64,000 bases of DNA from Lichenostomus cassidix (Eukaryota > Chordata > Aves > Passeriformes > Meliphagidae). The first letter of the stretch is position 1; each line of letters begins with the position of its first letter. Location of the stretch: positions 11,580,426-11,644,425 of the forward strand of contig CM039194.1 in assembly GCA_008360975.2 (NCBI GenBank). Reading direction: 5' to 3'. A program made the position numbers and the translations under genes. Below the pieces are notes generated by a model. It saw only the letters and a program-made list of their open reading frames with translations. It had not been told where the DNA came from and searched no databases. Positions 26,933-40,550 of the stretch are shown here, piece after piece.

Positions 26933-29900
26933 ACTCCTGGTTTAATACTAGAATCAAATAAAACACCCCTAGAAAAAGAACAGCTATACCAAGCTTACAC
27001 TTTAAAGTACAATCTTAAAACCTTCCTAAGGTTTTTACCTGCTTTTAAGAAAATCTCATTATTGAGCATCTTATAAAAACAGCTGGACAGCTCTTTTTTT
27101 GCCAGTCCGATTAAAGTGTCAGAAGGCATCTAAATGTGTGCAGAGCTTTGCTGTGAGAAACTTTCCCACGGCAGAGGGTGACACCTTCCTGAAGCTTTTC
27201 CTGGGGCTCTGTGCTGTACAAGGACATGAGGCTTCACCCTGTGGGAGGACAGACCTAGCAATGCAACTTAAAAGGTTCTACCCCAAATAGTTGTTCTTTC
27301 TCTGGCACCACCACAGCTGTGCCAGCACTGGGTCTGTTGGGCTGCTCTGGAGAAAACTTCACCAATGGGATTCACCCACTAAGGCTGCTTGGCCAGAGAC
27401 AGCCACACCTGAGCAGGTGGCACCAGGACAGCCTGTGCCCAGCTGAGGAGAGCTCTGCTCAGCAGAGCAATCACTTCTAGTGCAGCACAGCTGAACCTCA
27501 AAAACCACTTTAATCAAATCAGCAGGAGAGAGCACTGGCTATTTTTGTCACACAAGAGGAGAGAGGAGGCTTCCTGCTCCTAGACTATACCCCAGTCACT
27601 GCAAAAAGCAATGAACCACAAAGCAAGCAAAATGACACTATATAAACAGGCAGATTAAACCTTCTCCTGATACTTTTGACCCATTTTGGCAATACCACAC
27701 AAAGCCACCACATCATTTCTTGCATAGCAGCGTGCTTTAATTGACTGGCACATTAAACATCAAAGTTTTGTGTAAAGTTTGACCACAGAAATCACGTTCA
27801 GAAATCACATCCAACCAGTGCTGACTCAGCAGCAGAGCCACAGGATACTTTTTTTTAATTCCCAAACCCCCAAACAACAAAAAAAAAAACCAAACTTGTG
27901 CTGTTGGTTTAAATGGGGTTTTTTTTCATTTCACACTAGTGCAGCCTGGCAGCACAGCAGGCTGAAAGACAGCTTTCCTTGAAAACAACTTTGGCAGAAT
28001 GTTAAAAGGGAAAGAAGAAAATTCAGGGTGAGAATGAGAGATGCTTCAGTCCCTTCTGGGCTGGAGCTGTGACCCTTCCCATGGAATAAATCACAGCAGC
28101 TCTGGAGGGGACTGTCCTGCAGCACACCAGGACATGTTGGTGAGGAGTGCACGTGTCTCCAGCTCCCTGCTCCCATCTGCCCAGTGCCCCTGGGCAGCCC
28201 TGACTCATCGCCTACTGACATGTGCACTGGCTTGGGAGGTGCAGGAACCTCCCTTTGCTCTCACATGGACTCAGTATTCCAGCCCTGCCCTGCAAACATG
28301 CAATGATGATAAATGGGACATCACTTCTTGCTTCATTCTCCCTTCTAGAGCTACTCATTAAAGGAGAATATTCACTGAATACGGATTCTGTCATGAATTT
28401 CTGAGGAAATACAGTGTTTTCTGCTCCTTCCTGCCGCATGGCCTACTCACAAGCTATTCTCACCACCTCAGCACTCCAGCGCCAGTGCTCAGCATCTTGC
28501 CCTGCTGACACTGATCAGATGCCTCCAACAGTTCTTTCTTTTGGCCTTTTTTCTGACGCATCCCTTCCTCTCCCCTAAATCCCACACGGAGACAGTCATC
28601 TCACTTCTCTGAGCACTATGCTTCTCCACAGGAACCACAGTGCATTTTTCCCCAGTGAAGGAAGCCTTTTCAGCTCATGAAAAGGAGAGCAGAATTGCCC
28701 AGCAGCCCAGCAGCAGCCAGTGGGGAGGGAGGTAGACTTCCAAACAATCTGTGCAGCTTTGGAATTCAAACCCGTTGACTGTGGTGGAGCGAATTCACCA
28801 GCTCTTGGCAGTAATTTCAAAGATGGCCATTTGCTCCACATTCCTTGGCTAAGGAGGGATGCTGGCAATGTCCCTGGCTCTGTAGAGGTGAGGAGTGAGA
28901 ATCTACAAGCTCAACCAACCCCTAGAACCAGCTTCAGGGAGGACATCATTACAAGGTGAAAGCTGCCTCCACACAGACTAGAAAACACAAGTATTAGGGC
29001 TAATCTAGCCAGTGCACTGTGAGATATAGAGGATTAGATTTGACCTGATAGGTCTCTGACGTCAGTGAAAAGTGGTCTTAATATAAACAAATATAAAATG
29101 AAAAGATAAAAAGCCAATGCTTTCCCACAGTGGGTTAGCTAAAGTCTACTGTAGAACTTGCAAGCAATGATTCAATACTCCAAAATTATATCCTTGGGTT
29201 AAAGACCGCATGGAAATGCATCCTGGAAATGCACTATAAAAGTGTTACCTAGGCACAAATATTTTATAAACCCACTAGTCAAAGCAAAACACCCAAAAGG
29301 AACCCATAATTGCCAGAAGCAGCTAAATCCTTCAAAGACCTAAGTATATCCATCACGGATGAATTTCACATTACTAACATTGCATTTATTCAACAGTTTT
29401 CCTAGTCTTGTCATGATTTCTACAGGCTTGCATAATAACATGAAAATGTCACAAAAATTATGTTAGAATGGCAATCCAGAGGCAGGGAGCCATGATGCCT
29501 TCAGTGAGCTACGCTTTGTGTGACAAGAAGCAGCGCCCAGAGCTACGTCTTTAACCCATCTGCCCATTTGAGACCAAGGACCCTTCAAAGATCCTGGGAT
29601 TCCTGGTCTCCTTTTCCAATGTACTTTGCCATTCCCAAGTACGTACACAAATCCTGAATATATTACTTAGTGAAATCTCCTGATGCTAGCATACACACAT
29701 TCACATATCCTGTGTGTCCTGCTGCCTCCCAAGAAGTGTATCTCTTTTCAAACCATGGAAGCCTGGAATCCAGACTGTCGGAGGAGGGCATATCACCACA
29801 AGAGTGTGAAAACATCTAATTACATAAGGCCAGGTCCTCAGCTAATGCAAAGTGACAGAGCTCCCAGAAATCCATGGAGACATGATGATGCAGATTAACA

Positions 29901-32229
29901 GAGGTTTGGCTCATTATAATTGAATGGACCCAACTTCCAATTTTCCCATCTGGTGACAGATTGTTGGAATCCTGACCACCAGAACCTCTGAGTGCAGTTG
30001 GGAGTTGAAAGGAGATTGCATCAGGGAAAGTAAACTCCAGTTTGGCTGAAAGCATATTTATGATCCAGGAGTTTCAATTAGCTGTTGCTGAGTTATCACA
30101 AAAGTCTGTTGAACAGATGTGCAATTAGAGTTTTCCTCATGTTGTTCTCTCTCGTGACTTGGGCTTTTTTGTTGCGGGGGTTGTATTTGGCTTTTGGGTG
30201 GGGTTTTTTTGCAAGTGATGCTAGTTTTATTGAGGTCAAAGCTAACAGCTTAGGCAGAGAAAGCTCTTCCCACCACCACGCCTCCAGCAGTGCAGAAGCA
30301 AAGAGGGCAGTCTCAGAAAGCAGAAAAGTCTTTCTCCTTTCTGGCCTCATCTTCACAGGAAGATGGAGACAGAAAAACAATCAGAATGAGCCTGCAAATT
30401 CAAGGCAGCTGGAATTGCCTCATCCTCCTGGCATGGACTAGAGGGTTTCTCCTGATCCCTCCCCCTTACTTAATGCATCACCTCTTCTGTGGTGGGGATG
30501 TGGTGTGAGGCAGAAGGGGAAGAAGGTTTAGCAGAGCTATTTCAGGTTTAGAAGCACACAGTTCTGTCCTGTTCCATCCAGCACACGGGATATAAACAGC
30601 CATGGGAAAAGCTGCACTTGAGCCTCTCCTACTCACCTCCCTCCCCACCACCACTGCACCAGGGATGGAGAAGAAGGTGAAAGACAAGGTTATGATGTGG
30701 AATACTCCATGGCCTGCTTTTTGTCCCAAATACTCTGCTAATCAGCCTGTCCACACAAAACTAAAAGGAGCCAGTGAAACTAAACATATTCACTTCAGCA
30801 GCTTTGGAACTGACCCGAAAACCAGCTACTTGCCGTGGGACCTCCCTGGCCCTTATGCAAAATTATTCAGGATCATGACACAAACACTGACAGAGATCTG
30901 GTTTTTTTCCTGTGTGACTCTCTGTTTAGATAAATGCAAAATTACACTGTATTTTCATAGGTTCAGGGTTTTAATTCTATTTTATAAGATGCATATGATT
31001 ATTGTTGGCCTTAATTTGACTGCAATGAACTAAGCACTTTATTTTCACAGAAATTCATTGTACTTTCCTACTGAGGAGTTTAAATTAATTCAAAACATCT
31101 TGTAAATTGTCTTGTCTTTCTTTGCTTGTCTATTACTTATCCAGACTGAGTTTCATATTCTTCTTTCAGAGTACTAAATCATCCTTTGATTAATCCCATT
31201 TTTACACTTGCTGCTTATGTCAGCTTTAATGTGCTGTAATTTTGCAAACAAATTTAATGTTGACAGACACCTCTTAGCACTTATTTGGGAATTAAATATT
31301 TTGGTTTACTGATGAATAGTGGATTTGCCATTTTTACAATGAAACCTAAAACTATTAGAAAACTCTGATTTCAAGCTTGGTTATAAACCTGAAATCAATC
31401 CAAATTCATCTCTAAAATGCCTTTATTGCTGAGTTCCTTAGTGATATTGAACAGAAGTGGCATAAAATTTCTGCTTCTGGGTTTTGGGGTCGGTTTTCTC
31501 TGTCGTTCCCAATACATAAAAGATTGTGACCTTATGTAGGTTCACAGTGTTCTATAGAGAGCATTTTGAAGTCTGAAAGACATCATTTTATCTAGCTATT
31601 ACTTTCGGTATACAAAATTTTTAGACATTTACAGCCTTGCAGGCTTCAAAGCCTGTCAGCTTCCAATATAACTCCTGTCATGTGAGAGAGTGTTGGCACG
31701 TGAAAGACTCTTGGCCCAGCTGAGCTTGTCTTCATCATCAGGTAGTGATTTATTTCTCAAAGACTGTTTCTTAAATACATTTTGGTTTGCAGAATGCTTT
31801 CCAAACAACATCTCTCACATTCCTTCCGCATCTCCTCTGCTTGGAGAAAGAAAAAAGCCTTGCAATTTTAACACTCTGAAAAACGAGTAAGTACATCCTT
31901 CTGCGTATGACTTGGATGAACACGATTTACCCAAAAGCCATGATCTAAAACAAATAAACCCACTATTAAAACAGTAACCACAGCCTGTGCTGCCACCTAC
32001 CCTTGGTTAATCTCTGCGTTTCCTGCAGGCTCTCTTTCCAAACCATTGGCTCTGTCCTGGGCACAGGTTGGCCCTGCAGGTGATATAATGGCCATGGGCA
32101 CCAGCCCTTGTAGCAGCCTTGGGAGTCACACACTTCACCATGGGAGAAATGCGAGATGCAGCTGCTTAGGACAGGTACTGGATATTAGTTCTGCCTTTTG
32201 CAAATGGGGGAAAAAGCAGAGGAAGTAGA

Positions 32230-32413
32230 ATCACAGAACCATTTAGGTTGGGAAAGACTTGGAAGATCTCTAAGTCCAGCTGTTAACACAGCACTGTCAA
32301 GCCCAGCACTAAACCATGTCCCCAGGTGCCACATCTGTACTTCCCTGAGCTGCCTGTTGCAAGGTTGACAGCCCCTTTGGTGAAGATGTTTTTTCTAATA
32401 TCCAATCTAAAAA
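32230..32413 (-). mobile_element. CR1 LINE 3' portion, reverse orientation
   Basis: The plus strand begins AATCACAGAACCATTTAGG, followed by GTTGGGAAAGACTTGGAAGA, CACTAAACCATGTCCCCAGG, CCCCTTTGGTGAAGATG and TTTTCTAATATCCAATCTAA. This is the reverse complement of a CR1 3' end in the expected order, with internal deletions. The insertion is in the same orientation as ADAMTS2, within its intron 2. Confidence 0.92.
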
Positions 32414-33038
32414 TTTAGCAAGTGCTTGGAGTAAAATCTGTGCTTTCCCCTCTTCCTTTCTAAATTCTCTTATTTTACTGAATTTGAATTAAAATGTAAA
32501 TGGTTTCTTACTATGCTTAGTTCTTGAAACAGTTTTACTCTCAGGAAAGTAATCCTTTCTTTCCTGTTGGACTGGAAGTATTATTTTGACTTTCTCTATT
32601 CTATACCATACAATACTCATTAAACCTTGCCAAAAAAGCCCATATTCAGAAACACAACTTGAAAGAGAAATCCTTCCCACAGACCAAATTGTGCAAGAGT
32701 AGCCCTGAATCCGCAATGCCCAGTCTGGGTGTGTGGTGTGAAGGTGTATTTGGATGGGTTTGCCTGAGGGGGCTGATGCATGTCCAGAGCTCCACTGGAC
32801 ATGCTGGAAGCTGCTGCTGCAGCCCAGCAGCCCTCAGGGCCCAGAGGGGGAGGCAGGTTGTGAAAGAGGGACTGCCCACAACCTTGGGAAGCAGGCACAG
32901 CAGCAGCCTGAGAGATCTGCACTCAGGGCTCCTGGAGAAATTTGCTGTATCATTCACAAAATTCAATCCCCCCTGCCACTTCATGGACTGCTTCTTGTCA
33001 GTACTGTAAGTGATGGGGTAAAAGAAAAGAGCTGCTGG

Positions 33039-33086
33039 CCTGCTAATTAGCCAGCCTGCTCATTAGCCAGCCTGCTCATTAGCCAT
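33039..33086. repeat. 16-bp tandem repeat, three copies
   Basis: The unit CCTGCTCATTAGCCAG is present at 33039-33054 (one substitution), 33055-33070 (exact) and 33071-33086 (last base differs). It is a small local minisatellite in ADAMTS2 intron 2. The near-identity of the units suggests recent expansion. Confidence 0.93.
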
Positions 33087-36000
33087 GCAGGTTCTTCTCC
33101 ACACATGTCCACTTCATTATTCTTACAGTGACAGTAAATCAGCAAACACATTAATAAAGGCTTAAAGACTCGGGGCCTACATCAAGGTGTGGCTCTGTGC
33201 TACCTCATGTAGATACTTTGATTTTATGTTTTTCAAAAAACAGGTTAAATGTTCACCATATGCCAGGTATTTCCTTCTGGTTTTCTTGCCTCAAAAAAAG
33301 TAGAAATCATTCACCTTCATTAAAGGGCAATAACAGCAACCTATAGTCAACAAACTTAGAGAAGAGAAATAACTTAAATGCATGTATTAGCTGTATCTAG
33401 ACACAGGTAAAAGGAGTTCTTCTTATCCACAGATACCAGCAATGCCCACTGACTTTCTCATTACAGAATTAGTAGGCTTCACACTTAATTTCAGTGGAAA
33501 ACAGACTGTAATTTGTCCCCTGAGACCCACCAGGCTAGAGGTTAAATGCTGGGAAAAACCAGTCTGACCATATAATGAAATTCAAACACAGAGGTGGCAA
33601 CTACAGGAAAAGTTAAAGGGAATGACAGTAGGAAAGAAGTTCAAGTAGCTGTATTTAGAGCTCACCACATCAAAAGTAAAGTGGTAAAATGGTACTTTGC
33701 AGGTGGAAGAGTCAGAAAGTACCAGGGACACTGGGCAATTTCAACCTCTGAATTCTCCACAGAGAGTTGCACGAGTGAAGAATTAATTGTACATCTTTAT
33801 TTTGAAGATGAAGGTCACAAATGCAGCAATAGCAGGGCAAAATATTAAATTTTACATAAACCAATCTAAAAGGAATTTTTTAAAAATATAAACTTGAAGG
33901 TAACACTGAAAAATTGAACACCGTTAGGATACCAAGACCAAAAAGTAACAGCAAGTTGTACAAATGGGTCTTCAATTTCAGCAAGAAAAAGATCTGTAAA
34001 ACAAACAGATGAGTAGATATAGTCCTACAAGGGGCAGGAAGAGAAGGGGAAAAACCAAACAAAAAAACAAGTATATAAATTAGTGGTGAGGGCAGGTTCT
34101 CTCTATGGAATTAGAGAGGATAAAATGATACTGAAGTTATCATGTTCAGCAAATGAACCTCCCCAACTTGGGGGGCAGCCAGCCCACTGAACCCACACCA
34201 GAGCACAAACTCTCCCACAAGACACAAACACACAAGGTGTAAAGAGAAACTCATCTGTACTGTAAAATGACACCTTCAAAACAACATACTTGGGATGATT
34301 TTCACTGGCCTGGTGATTTCTGAGACTTCAAGAAAGAGAACTGGCATCTCTGTCTTTTCCTTGAGGGAAACTCTTACTTTAAAACACTTACTTTAAACAG
34401 AAAACAGTTACTTAGAAGAAAAAGCAGAAACATTAATGCTGAGATTCACACTTACAACTCCAAGAACTCCAGATCTGAAGAAAGTACCAGACATTTTGAG
34501 ACCTGGGAATAACTCAGAAGATCTATAACAGAAGCTGTGATTTAGATATGAGGAAGCAGCGTGCTCTCCTGCACTTGAAGAGGACACTCTTCTTTTCAAT
34601 GTTACAGTTTAATAGAACAGCGCTGAAAATAGCGTGTGAAATGTGGGCCTTTCATTTGCAGACTATTAAAACTGGGAACCCGCTGTGTCAAGACTCTGCA
34701 AACAAAGATGAATTTAAAACACACTCGGATAAAGGGGCTAAGGGAACCAGATGTGATGTGTGAGAGAACTTACTGAAACTTTGGTAGAAAGAAAGCAATA
34801 AAGGGACAAGGTGATCCGAATAGGAGGGTGTGCACATCAGAGCAAGGTTGTGCAACCCACTACAAGACACTCCAGACCTGTTCCCTGGTTCTGTTTTAAT
34901 CAGACCCAGTATGAGAAATGTCCTAGTGTGCCATTAAGTAATGGCATGACCTGCTTACAAAGCAACAGTCACCATAAATAAAAAGTACTCAGAAGTAGGT
35001 CGAATAAAACACTAGTGTGATCTCTGGAGAAAAGGTCCTACTCCATGCAACAGCTGGAATTCTCGTTGACTAAAAATAATATTTTTTAAACTTCTGTAGC
35101 AAAAAGTAAACATGTAACTAATTTGAAAGCTGGTAATAATGCCTTGCTGTTTGCAGGAGGCTTGAATTCTCAGGGAATACCCTCCCCACATCATGAGGAA
35201 GCTGCAAGCCGGCAGGCAAGTGAGCCAATAGCAGCACTTTTTGAGGGACACACCTTTGGAAGCTGAGGAGGGACAGACTTCTCAAAATAGATGTTCTGCT
35301 TACCCCAGAAATTAATTATGACCTTATCAAAATTAGTTCCTATATTTGGGTCTTTCAAGATGGAAAACAGAAGGAGCCACTAGGCACCTTGCCTTGAATG
35401 TACAGAGTTTAATATTCTGATTGGAAAATTAGCTCTTGTGTGGTCAAAGAGCATAGCACAACTGAGACATTACTACAGCGAGGACAATGCAAACACAAGG
35501 TCAAATAGGACATAAAGAAATACTTATGTTTTATCCAAAGGCCTATGACATACCACAAAGATACCAGTTGTGACTGCCTGAGGATACTCTGTCCAGATGG
35601 TGTCCACCTGTATGATGTAGGAAATTACTTGCTGTGCTCTCAGATAAAATGTAGGTGACACAACCCATGCACAGAAGAGGCAAAGAAAAAAAAGATAGTA
35701 TTTGCTGATGACAGAGTCTCTTTTAAGGACAGCAGAGGATAATTTACTCCAGTCAGAGGCTGAATCATAGTGTTTACGCTCTTTGTGTTTCACACCATAA
35801 CTTTTAAAAGGGAAAGCCTGTGAAATTTACACAGCAGAAGGGACTGTCCAACTAGGCTTGCGCTGGCCAGGAAAATCAACAGCAGAAACCCAGAGAATGG
35901 GTTACAAAGCAAAGTCTCTGTCCTGTGAAAACATGGACATGCTGGAGAATTAGGCATCAAAACAGCTCCATGGCTTTGTCAGGCAATGCAGGTCTTTTTA

Positions 36001-38097
36001 ATGATGTGTGTAGATGTGGATGTGCAGTCAGGCTCTCATTGTGCTAGAATTCACATACATGCTTTGCTAACACATGTGGAAACCCCAGCTGAATTCAAAA
36101 TACCCTTGGAAAAGGGTGAATGGTGATCCCACTGATCATCTGCAGAGGAAGGGCTGCTGTTCCCTTAATGAGAATGGCTTTTACACTTTGTTCTATACAG
36201 TTACAGAAATTATTTGAACTTCTTCTGCCCCTGTATTACAAAAAGCAAAAAGCCCACAGTGAGTTTTGCCATTACATAAAAACTGGGGGGAAAAAGCCAG
36301 AAAACCAAACCAGATAGTGACTTTGGTTTGAATTTGGTTTAATTTAACGAGAAGACATTCCCAAATGAAGAGATTATGTATGCCAAATTTTGATCTCCTT
36401 AAAATGGATGCAACCCAATGATAATGTAAATGCTAAGAATTTAGCATACAGAAAAGGAATTTCTGGAATTATTTGTAGCAGGCATCTGTTTTAACTGTCA
36501 GGCACTAGACCTGACCAGACTTTGAAGATAATATTGTGCTACCTTGAGCTCTGCTTTTTTGCTACATCACAAACCAGTGTAATCCAAAAACCAGATCAAA
36601 AAGAAACACGACTAAATTGTAAATCCATATGAAAGCAGGAGATGGATGTCTAAAAGGAAAAATAACACAGTTATATAAGCATGTCTGCCTTCTCCTGGTA
36701 TTTTCATTGTGAGCAGCTCCTTCACCCTCTTATCCAGCTAAATTACATGATCCACCTAAGGTGAGTTAGATTCACCTTCAACTCTGTGGGCAGTTCCAAG
36801 AAAGCACCTCTGTCAGGACAATATATAAGAATATAACTTTAAAACTCACTGACTTCAAAGAGCTCAAACTCATGCTCAAAGTGAAAAAGAGCTATACTTA
36901 ACAAGACTAGACTTCACAAGGTGTTTAAATGTCTTCAGGAATGCAGGGAAGGTGTCAGGAGGGAAGGGAGAAATGTTCCCCCAGGAAGGAGAAAAGTGGG
37001 CATTTCACATGGGTAGCTGGAATTGCTCTTAGAAATCACCATGGACTGGATCTGATCCCAACCTTCTACATTTACAATTTACAAATTAGATTATATGAAT
37101 ACAACTCTGTAAAATAAAAACTGAGGGAAAACATTCTGTTCTGTGATTTAAAACAGGAAAAAAATACTCATAATACAAATAATACATCGCAAAGTCTTGG
37201 GACAACAGATAGACGTGCACTTGTATTGGCAGCAGCCAAAGGACCAGCTGGTTCCTGAGGATCCATGACTGGTTAGGAAAGGGAAATGGATCACCATAAG
37301 CCCACCCAGGTCAGCCCAGGGCTACAGATACTGTAACATTGGGCATGAGTCAGAAAAGCACTGCTGGTGTCCCAAGCATTTCTAGAAGAAACAGCATCTG
37401 GGCAAGTAGCCAGCCAGCCAGCAGGCTGCTCTCAAACAGTTTGGGAGGGTTAGCACAGAGCAGAGGAAAACTGAAATGTTGTAGAGCAAACCCTGCCTAG
37501 TTCATCACGTAAGAAGAAACAAGTCCACTGCACTTGTAAGGTGCCTATGGCTTGGCACTCCCAGCCATGTAAAGCTTGCAGCTCATTAAGAAAACAACCA
37601 ACCACAGATGTCTCAAAAAGCTCAGTTTCTATATATCTTCTTCTAATAACTTTCCGTTTTGATGACAATACTGTGAAATTTTTGGACAGCTGATCTTTTA
37701 ACTTTAAAAAAGGAAGAGGATTATACTAATACGGCCAAACTAGGACATCATGATGTGTTACTGAAACTGATGTTCCTTCCTTTGCTTCAGAGAGCGCAGC
37801 CAGATCACACTGATTGTTCATCATGAAGTTGTAATCCTCAATCTTCTTTGTCCTGTCAGTACATCTAACTCTGCACTGCAGCCTACGTCAATCATGTGCT
37901 CATTGTCCACTTCAGATGTGGTGTTGATATTGTGTTTCTCCAGTCTAAGTACACATTCTAGCTGACAAACTACAAGTGTCATGAGGAGACTGGGAGGGAG
38001 TTTATGCCTCTGAATTTCCACAACCAAATACTGCCATCCTGTCAGCCTGAAGAAGACATTTTTGGCACGTCTGCCTCAAGCACTGGAGAAGTATTAA

Positions 38098-38545
38098 TCA
38101 AAAATCTAGACGCGTAAAGAGTTCTTCTACAATGGCAGTTCTTCTCATCTGCTGAGGCGAAGAAAGGGAGTTCCCATAGTTCAGACAATAATCTGGAAGG
38201 ATTAACGTAATCCTAACTTTTTTTTTCTTTATGGCATTTTTTACAGCCTCCAACCATTTCTCCTTCATATCCTTGGAGAGGACAGCCAGCTCCCATATCC
38301 TCCAACTGCATCCACAAGTAAGAATCTGGCCGAGGACCAAGAACAAACTCAAAGCACAGCACCTTCCACCAGAGCTTGCAGGCCACAGACAGCTGACCAT
38401 GCTTGTTGTGGTCACTCACTGGAGAAATAGTTTGAATGCTATCAGGCCAACCAAGACAATAACAAGTTCTCCAGAGTGTTTTTATCTTAAGCGAGAAAGC
38501 TCTCACAGTATTTTTTTTTTTTAATATGGTAAAAATTGCATTCAA
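38098..38545 (-). pseudogene. Possible decayed PH-domain-like coding remnant
   Basis: Two overlapping minus-strand open frames (38545-38213 and 38415-38098) could be halves of one frame-shifted sequence. The first contains FEFVLGPRPDSYLWMQLED. The second contains SKDMKEKWLEAVKNAIKKKK, which looks like the C-terminal helix of a PH domain with its invariant Trp, as in Rho GAP/GEF proteins (families of Rho-GAP genes are expanded in songbirds). The join is in two frames and no parent gene can be named. It may be chance resemblance. Confidence 0.25.
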
Positions 38546-40520
38546 AATTCAGAGAACTGTTAAAAAACCTATTGATTAGCTTAAACTTTCCCATGTTTTT
38601 TAATGACCCACTTCAGCTCTGATAACATACCTAGATTGCATACTTCAGAAGTTCTCTTCATCTGCAGATTTGATTTTTAGGTCAATAAATTTTGTCATTG
38701 ACTTCTGATACAGAAAACCATGAGTACCCAAACTAATGTCATCTCCTCAGTGAGGGCAGCAGATCTTCATCATTTATAATAAATTTATAGTTCAAAAGTC
38801 TCTTCACAGATCTACTATTTTCATGTCAATCCCTTCCAACTACTTCTTATTTGGCAACACCAATTCCACCAGCCAGACTCTTCTCAGACAATAACTGGAA
38901 AATAAGACGTAGTTGGCAGTGCAGTGCAAACCAAAAGGGATGTTCAAAGGAAATAAAATCAGAAGTTGGCAAGGTGGCAGATGCATTTGCTGACTTAAAC
39001 CAGATTCAGTCAAGAAAAGTTTGCAATGTAAAGATCAAAGTAGGACACTTCAAATCCAGTATTGGTTCAACCCTGACAGCTGATGCAAAAAGATGGAAGA
39101 CCACAAGAAGCACAGACAGATGTCAAACCAACTTCAAAAGCAAGCACTTCAAAAATAAATACTAGGAATTAAATTAATTACGTTTATAACATAAAATTCT
39201 AATACTTGTCTACTGAGCTGACCATTCAGTTGTAAGGAAGCTCCACCATCCCTATCTCCAGAGTAACCTAGAAAAGGAGGTGGAAATACTTGGGCCCATT
39301 GAAAGAAACTAGGTTTGAAGTAAAAAATGGACATAGAAAAACAGTGGAGAATGCCTTGTCCATGTCTTTATTCACATCCAAGATGTCAATAAACCCAAGA
39401 AAAGCATACAACCCAGTGGTTTCTAAGTATGTCTTACTGGCAACACATTGCTCCAAGGACTCTTCGATACTCCTTGCAAAAATAAGAAATAAAAAGGTAA
39501 AGAGAGAGACAGTTACATGCAGTATTAACTTCTGTGGTTATTTGCTTATTATTTCTGCCCACAGAGCAGTGGCTTTTGGAGAAACATTGGTATAATTTCT
39601 TGAAGTTTGTGTAATTCTATTGATAATCTCTTTTATACGCTCACCCCAGAAGAAAGAAAGAAACTGAGATGGAGGGAAAGGGTAGAGATGGAACATGGTA
39701 CCCAAGGGACTGGAGTTCAATTTGTTGGTCCAAAACAGATTTACTGCACAATTTCAGGGAAATCTTAACAGCCTAAAGGTATTGAGGCAATGCTTCCTGC
39801 AGGAAGGCTTCAGTGACTTGGGCAAAAAAAAATACATGTCTCTGCCCTGCAATATCTACCCCGTAGATATATCCTGGAGGAAGCAATAATCCATTTCCTA
39901 ATGTATTAGCAGAACCACAGAAGTTGTAATTCCATGTGAAAACTGTCCAGATCAGAATGTGGCACCTCCCATCCCAGACCAGCTCTTCAGCTTCTCCTAA
40001 TGAAAGTAGCAACACTGGAAAAGGCAGGCACATGGGTTGGGCATCCAGGTTGAAAACTACAACTCCTTTGGTATTCCTTTCTGGATTCCAGTCATTTATG
40101 AATGCCATTGACTTGAGGCCTGGCTTCATTCCTTTGCATTTGAGAAGTTACAAATGCGAAAGGAGCAGTAATTTATAAAGCCTCTTCATTTATCTTTTCA
40201 CTTCATTTTATAAAACCATTGTCATTCTTTGTCATTTTTACATGCAATGTGAGGCGTTGGACCTTTAGAGACTCATCCATACTTTGGCTTTAACTCCTGT
40301 TCTATTTTATCATAACTCTTTTTTTCCAAATGTAAGGAGCCCTCACTCAGGCAAACATTGGAAAGAAGAAGGAACAAGCTCCTCCTCTGCCCTGACAGTC
40401 AACACCTGTGCTGAGAAGAGCACAAGGCAAGGAGTAGCCTTCAACAAGATCTTCCTCCACCTTTCAGCACAGATAAACAAGGAAGAAGAGCTTTGGCTCT
40501 GCCCCAGTTCTAAAAGTAAA

Positions 40521-40550
40521 GAGCAAGTAAATCTTGAGCAAGTAAATTTG
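40521..40550. repeat. 15-bp tandem duplication
   Basis: GAGCAAGTAAATCTT at 40521-40535 is followed directly by GAGCAAGTAAATTTG. It lies in ADAMTS2 intron 2, about 1.2 kb past the exon 2 donor. The duplication shows up as a repeated EQVNL in an unassigned plus-strand open frame. Confidence 0.85.

Noticed and set aside
30085..31033. ORFs of 118 and 143 codons on the plus strand, the first starting with a hydrophobic segment
   Set aside because: The hydrophobic run comes from a T/G-rich tract; no family resemblance was found.
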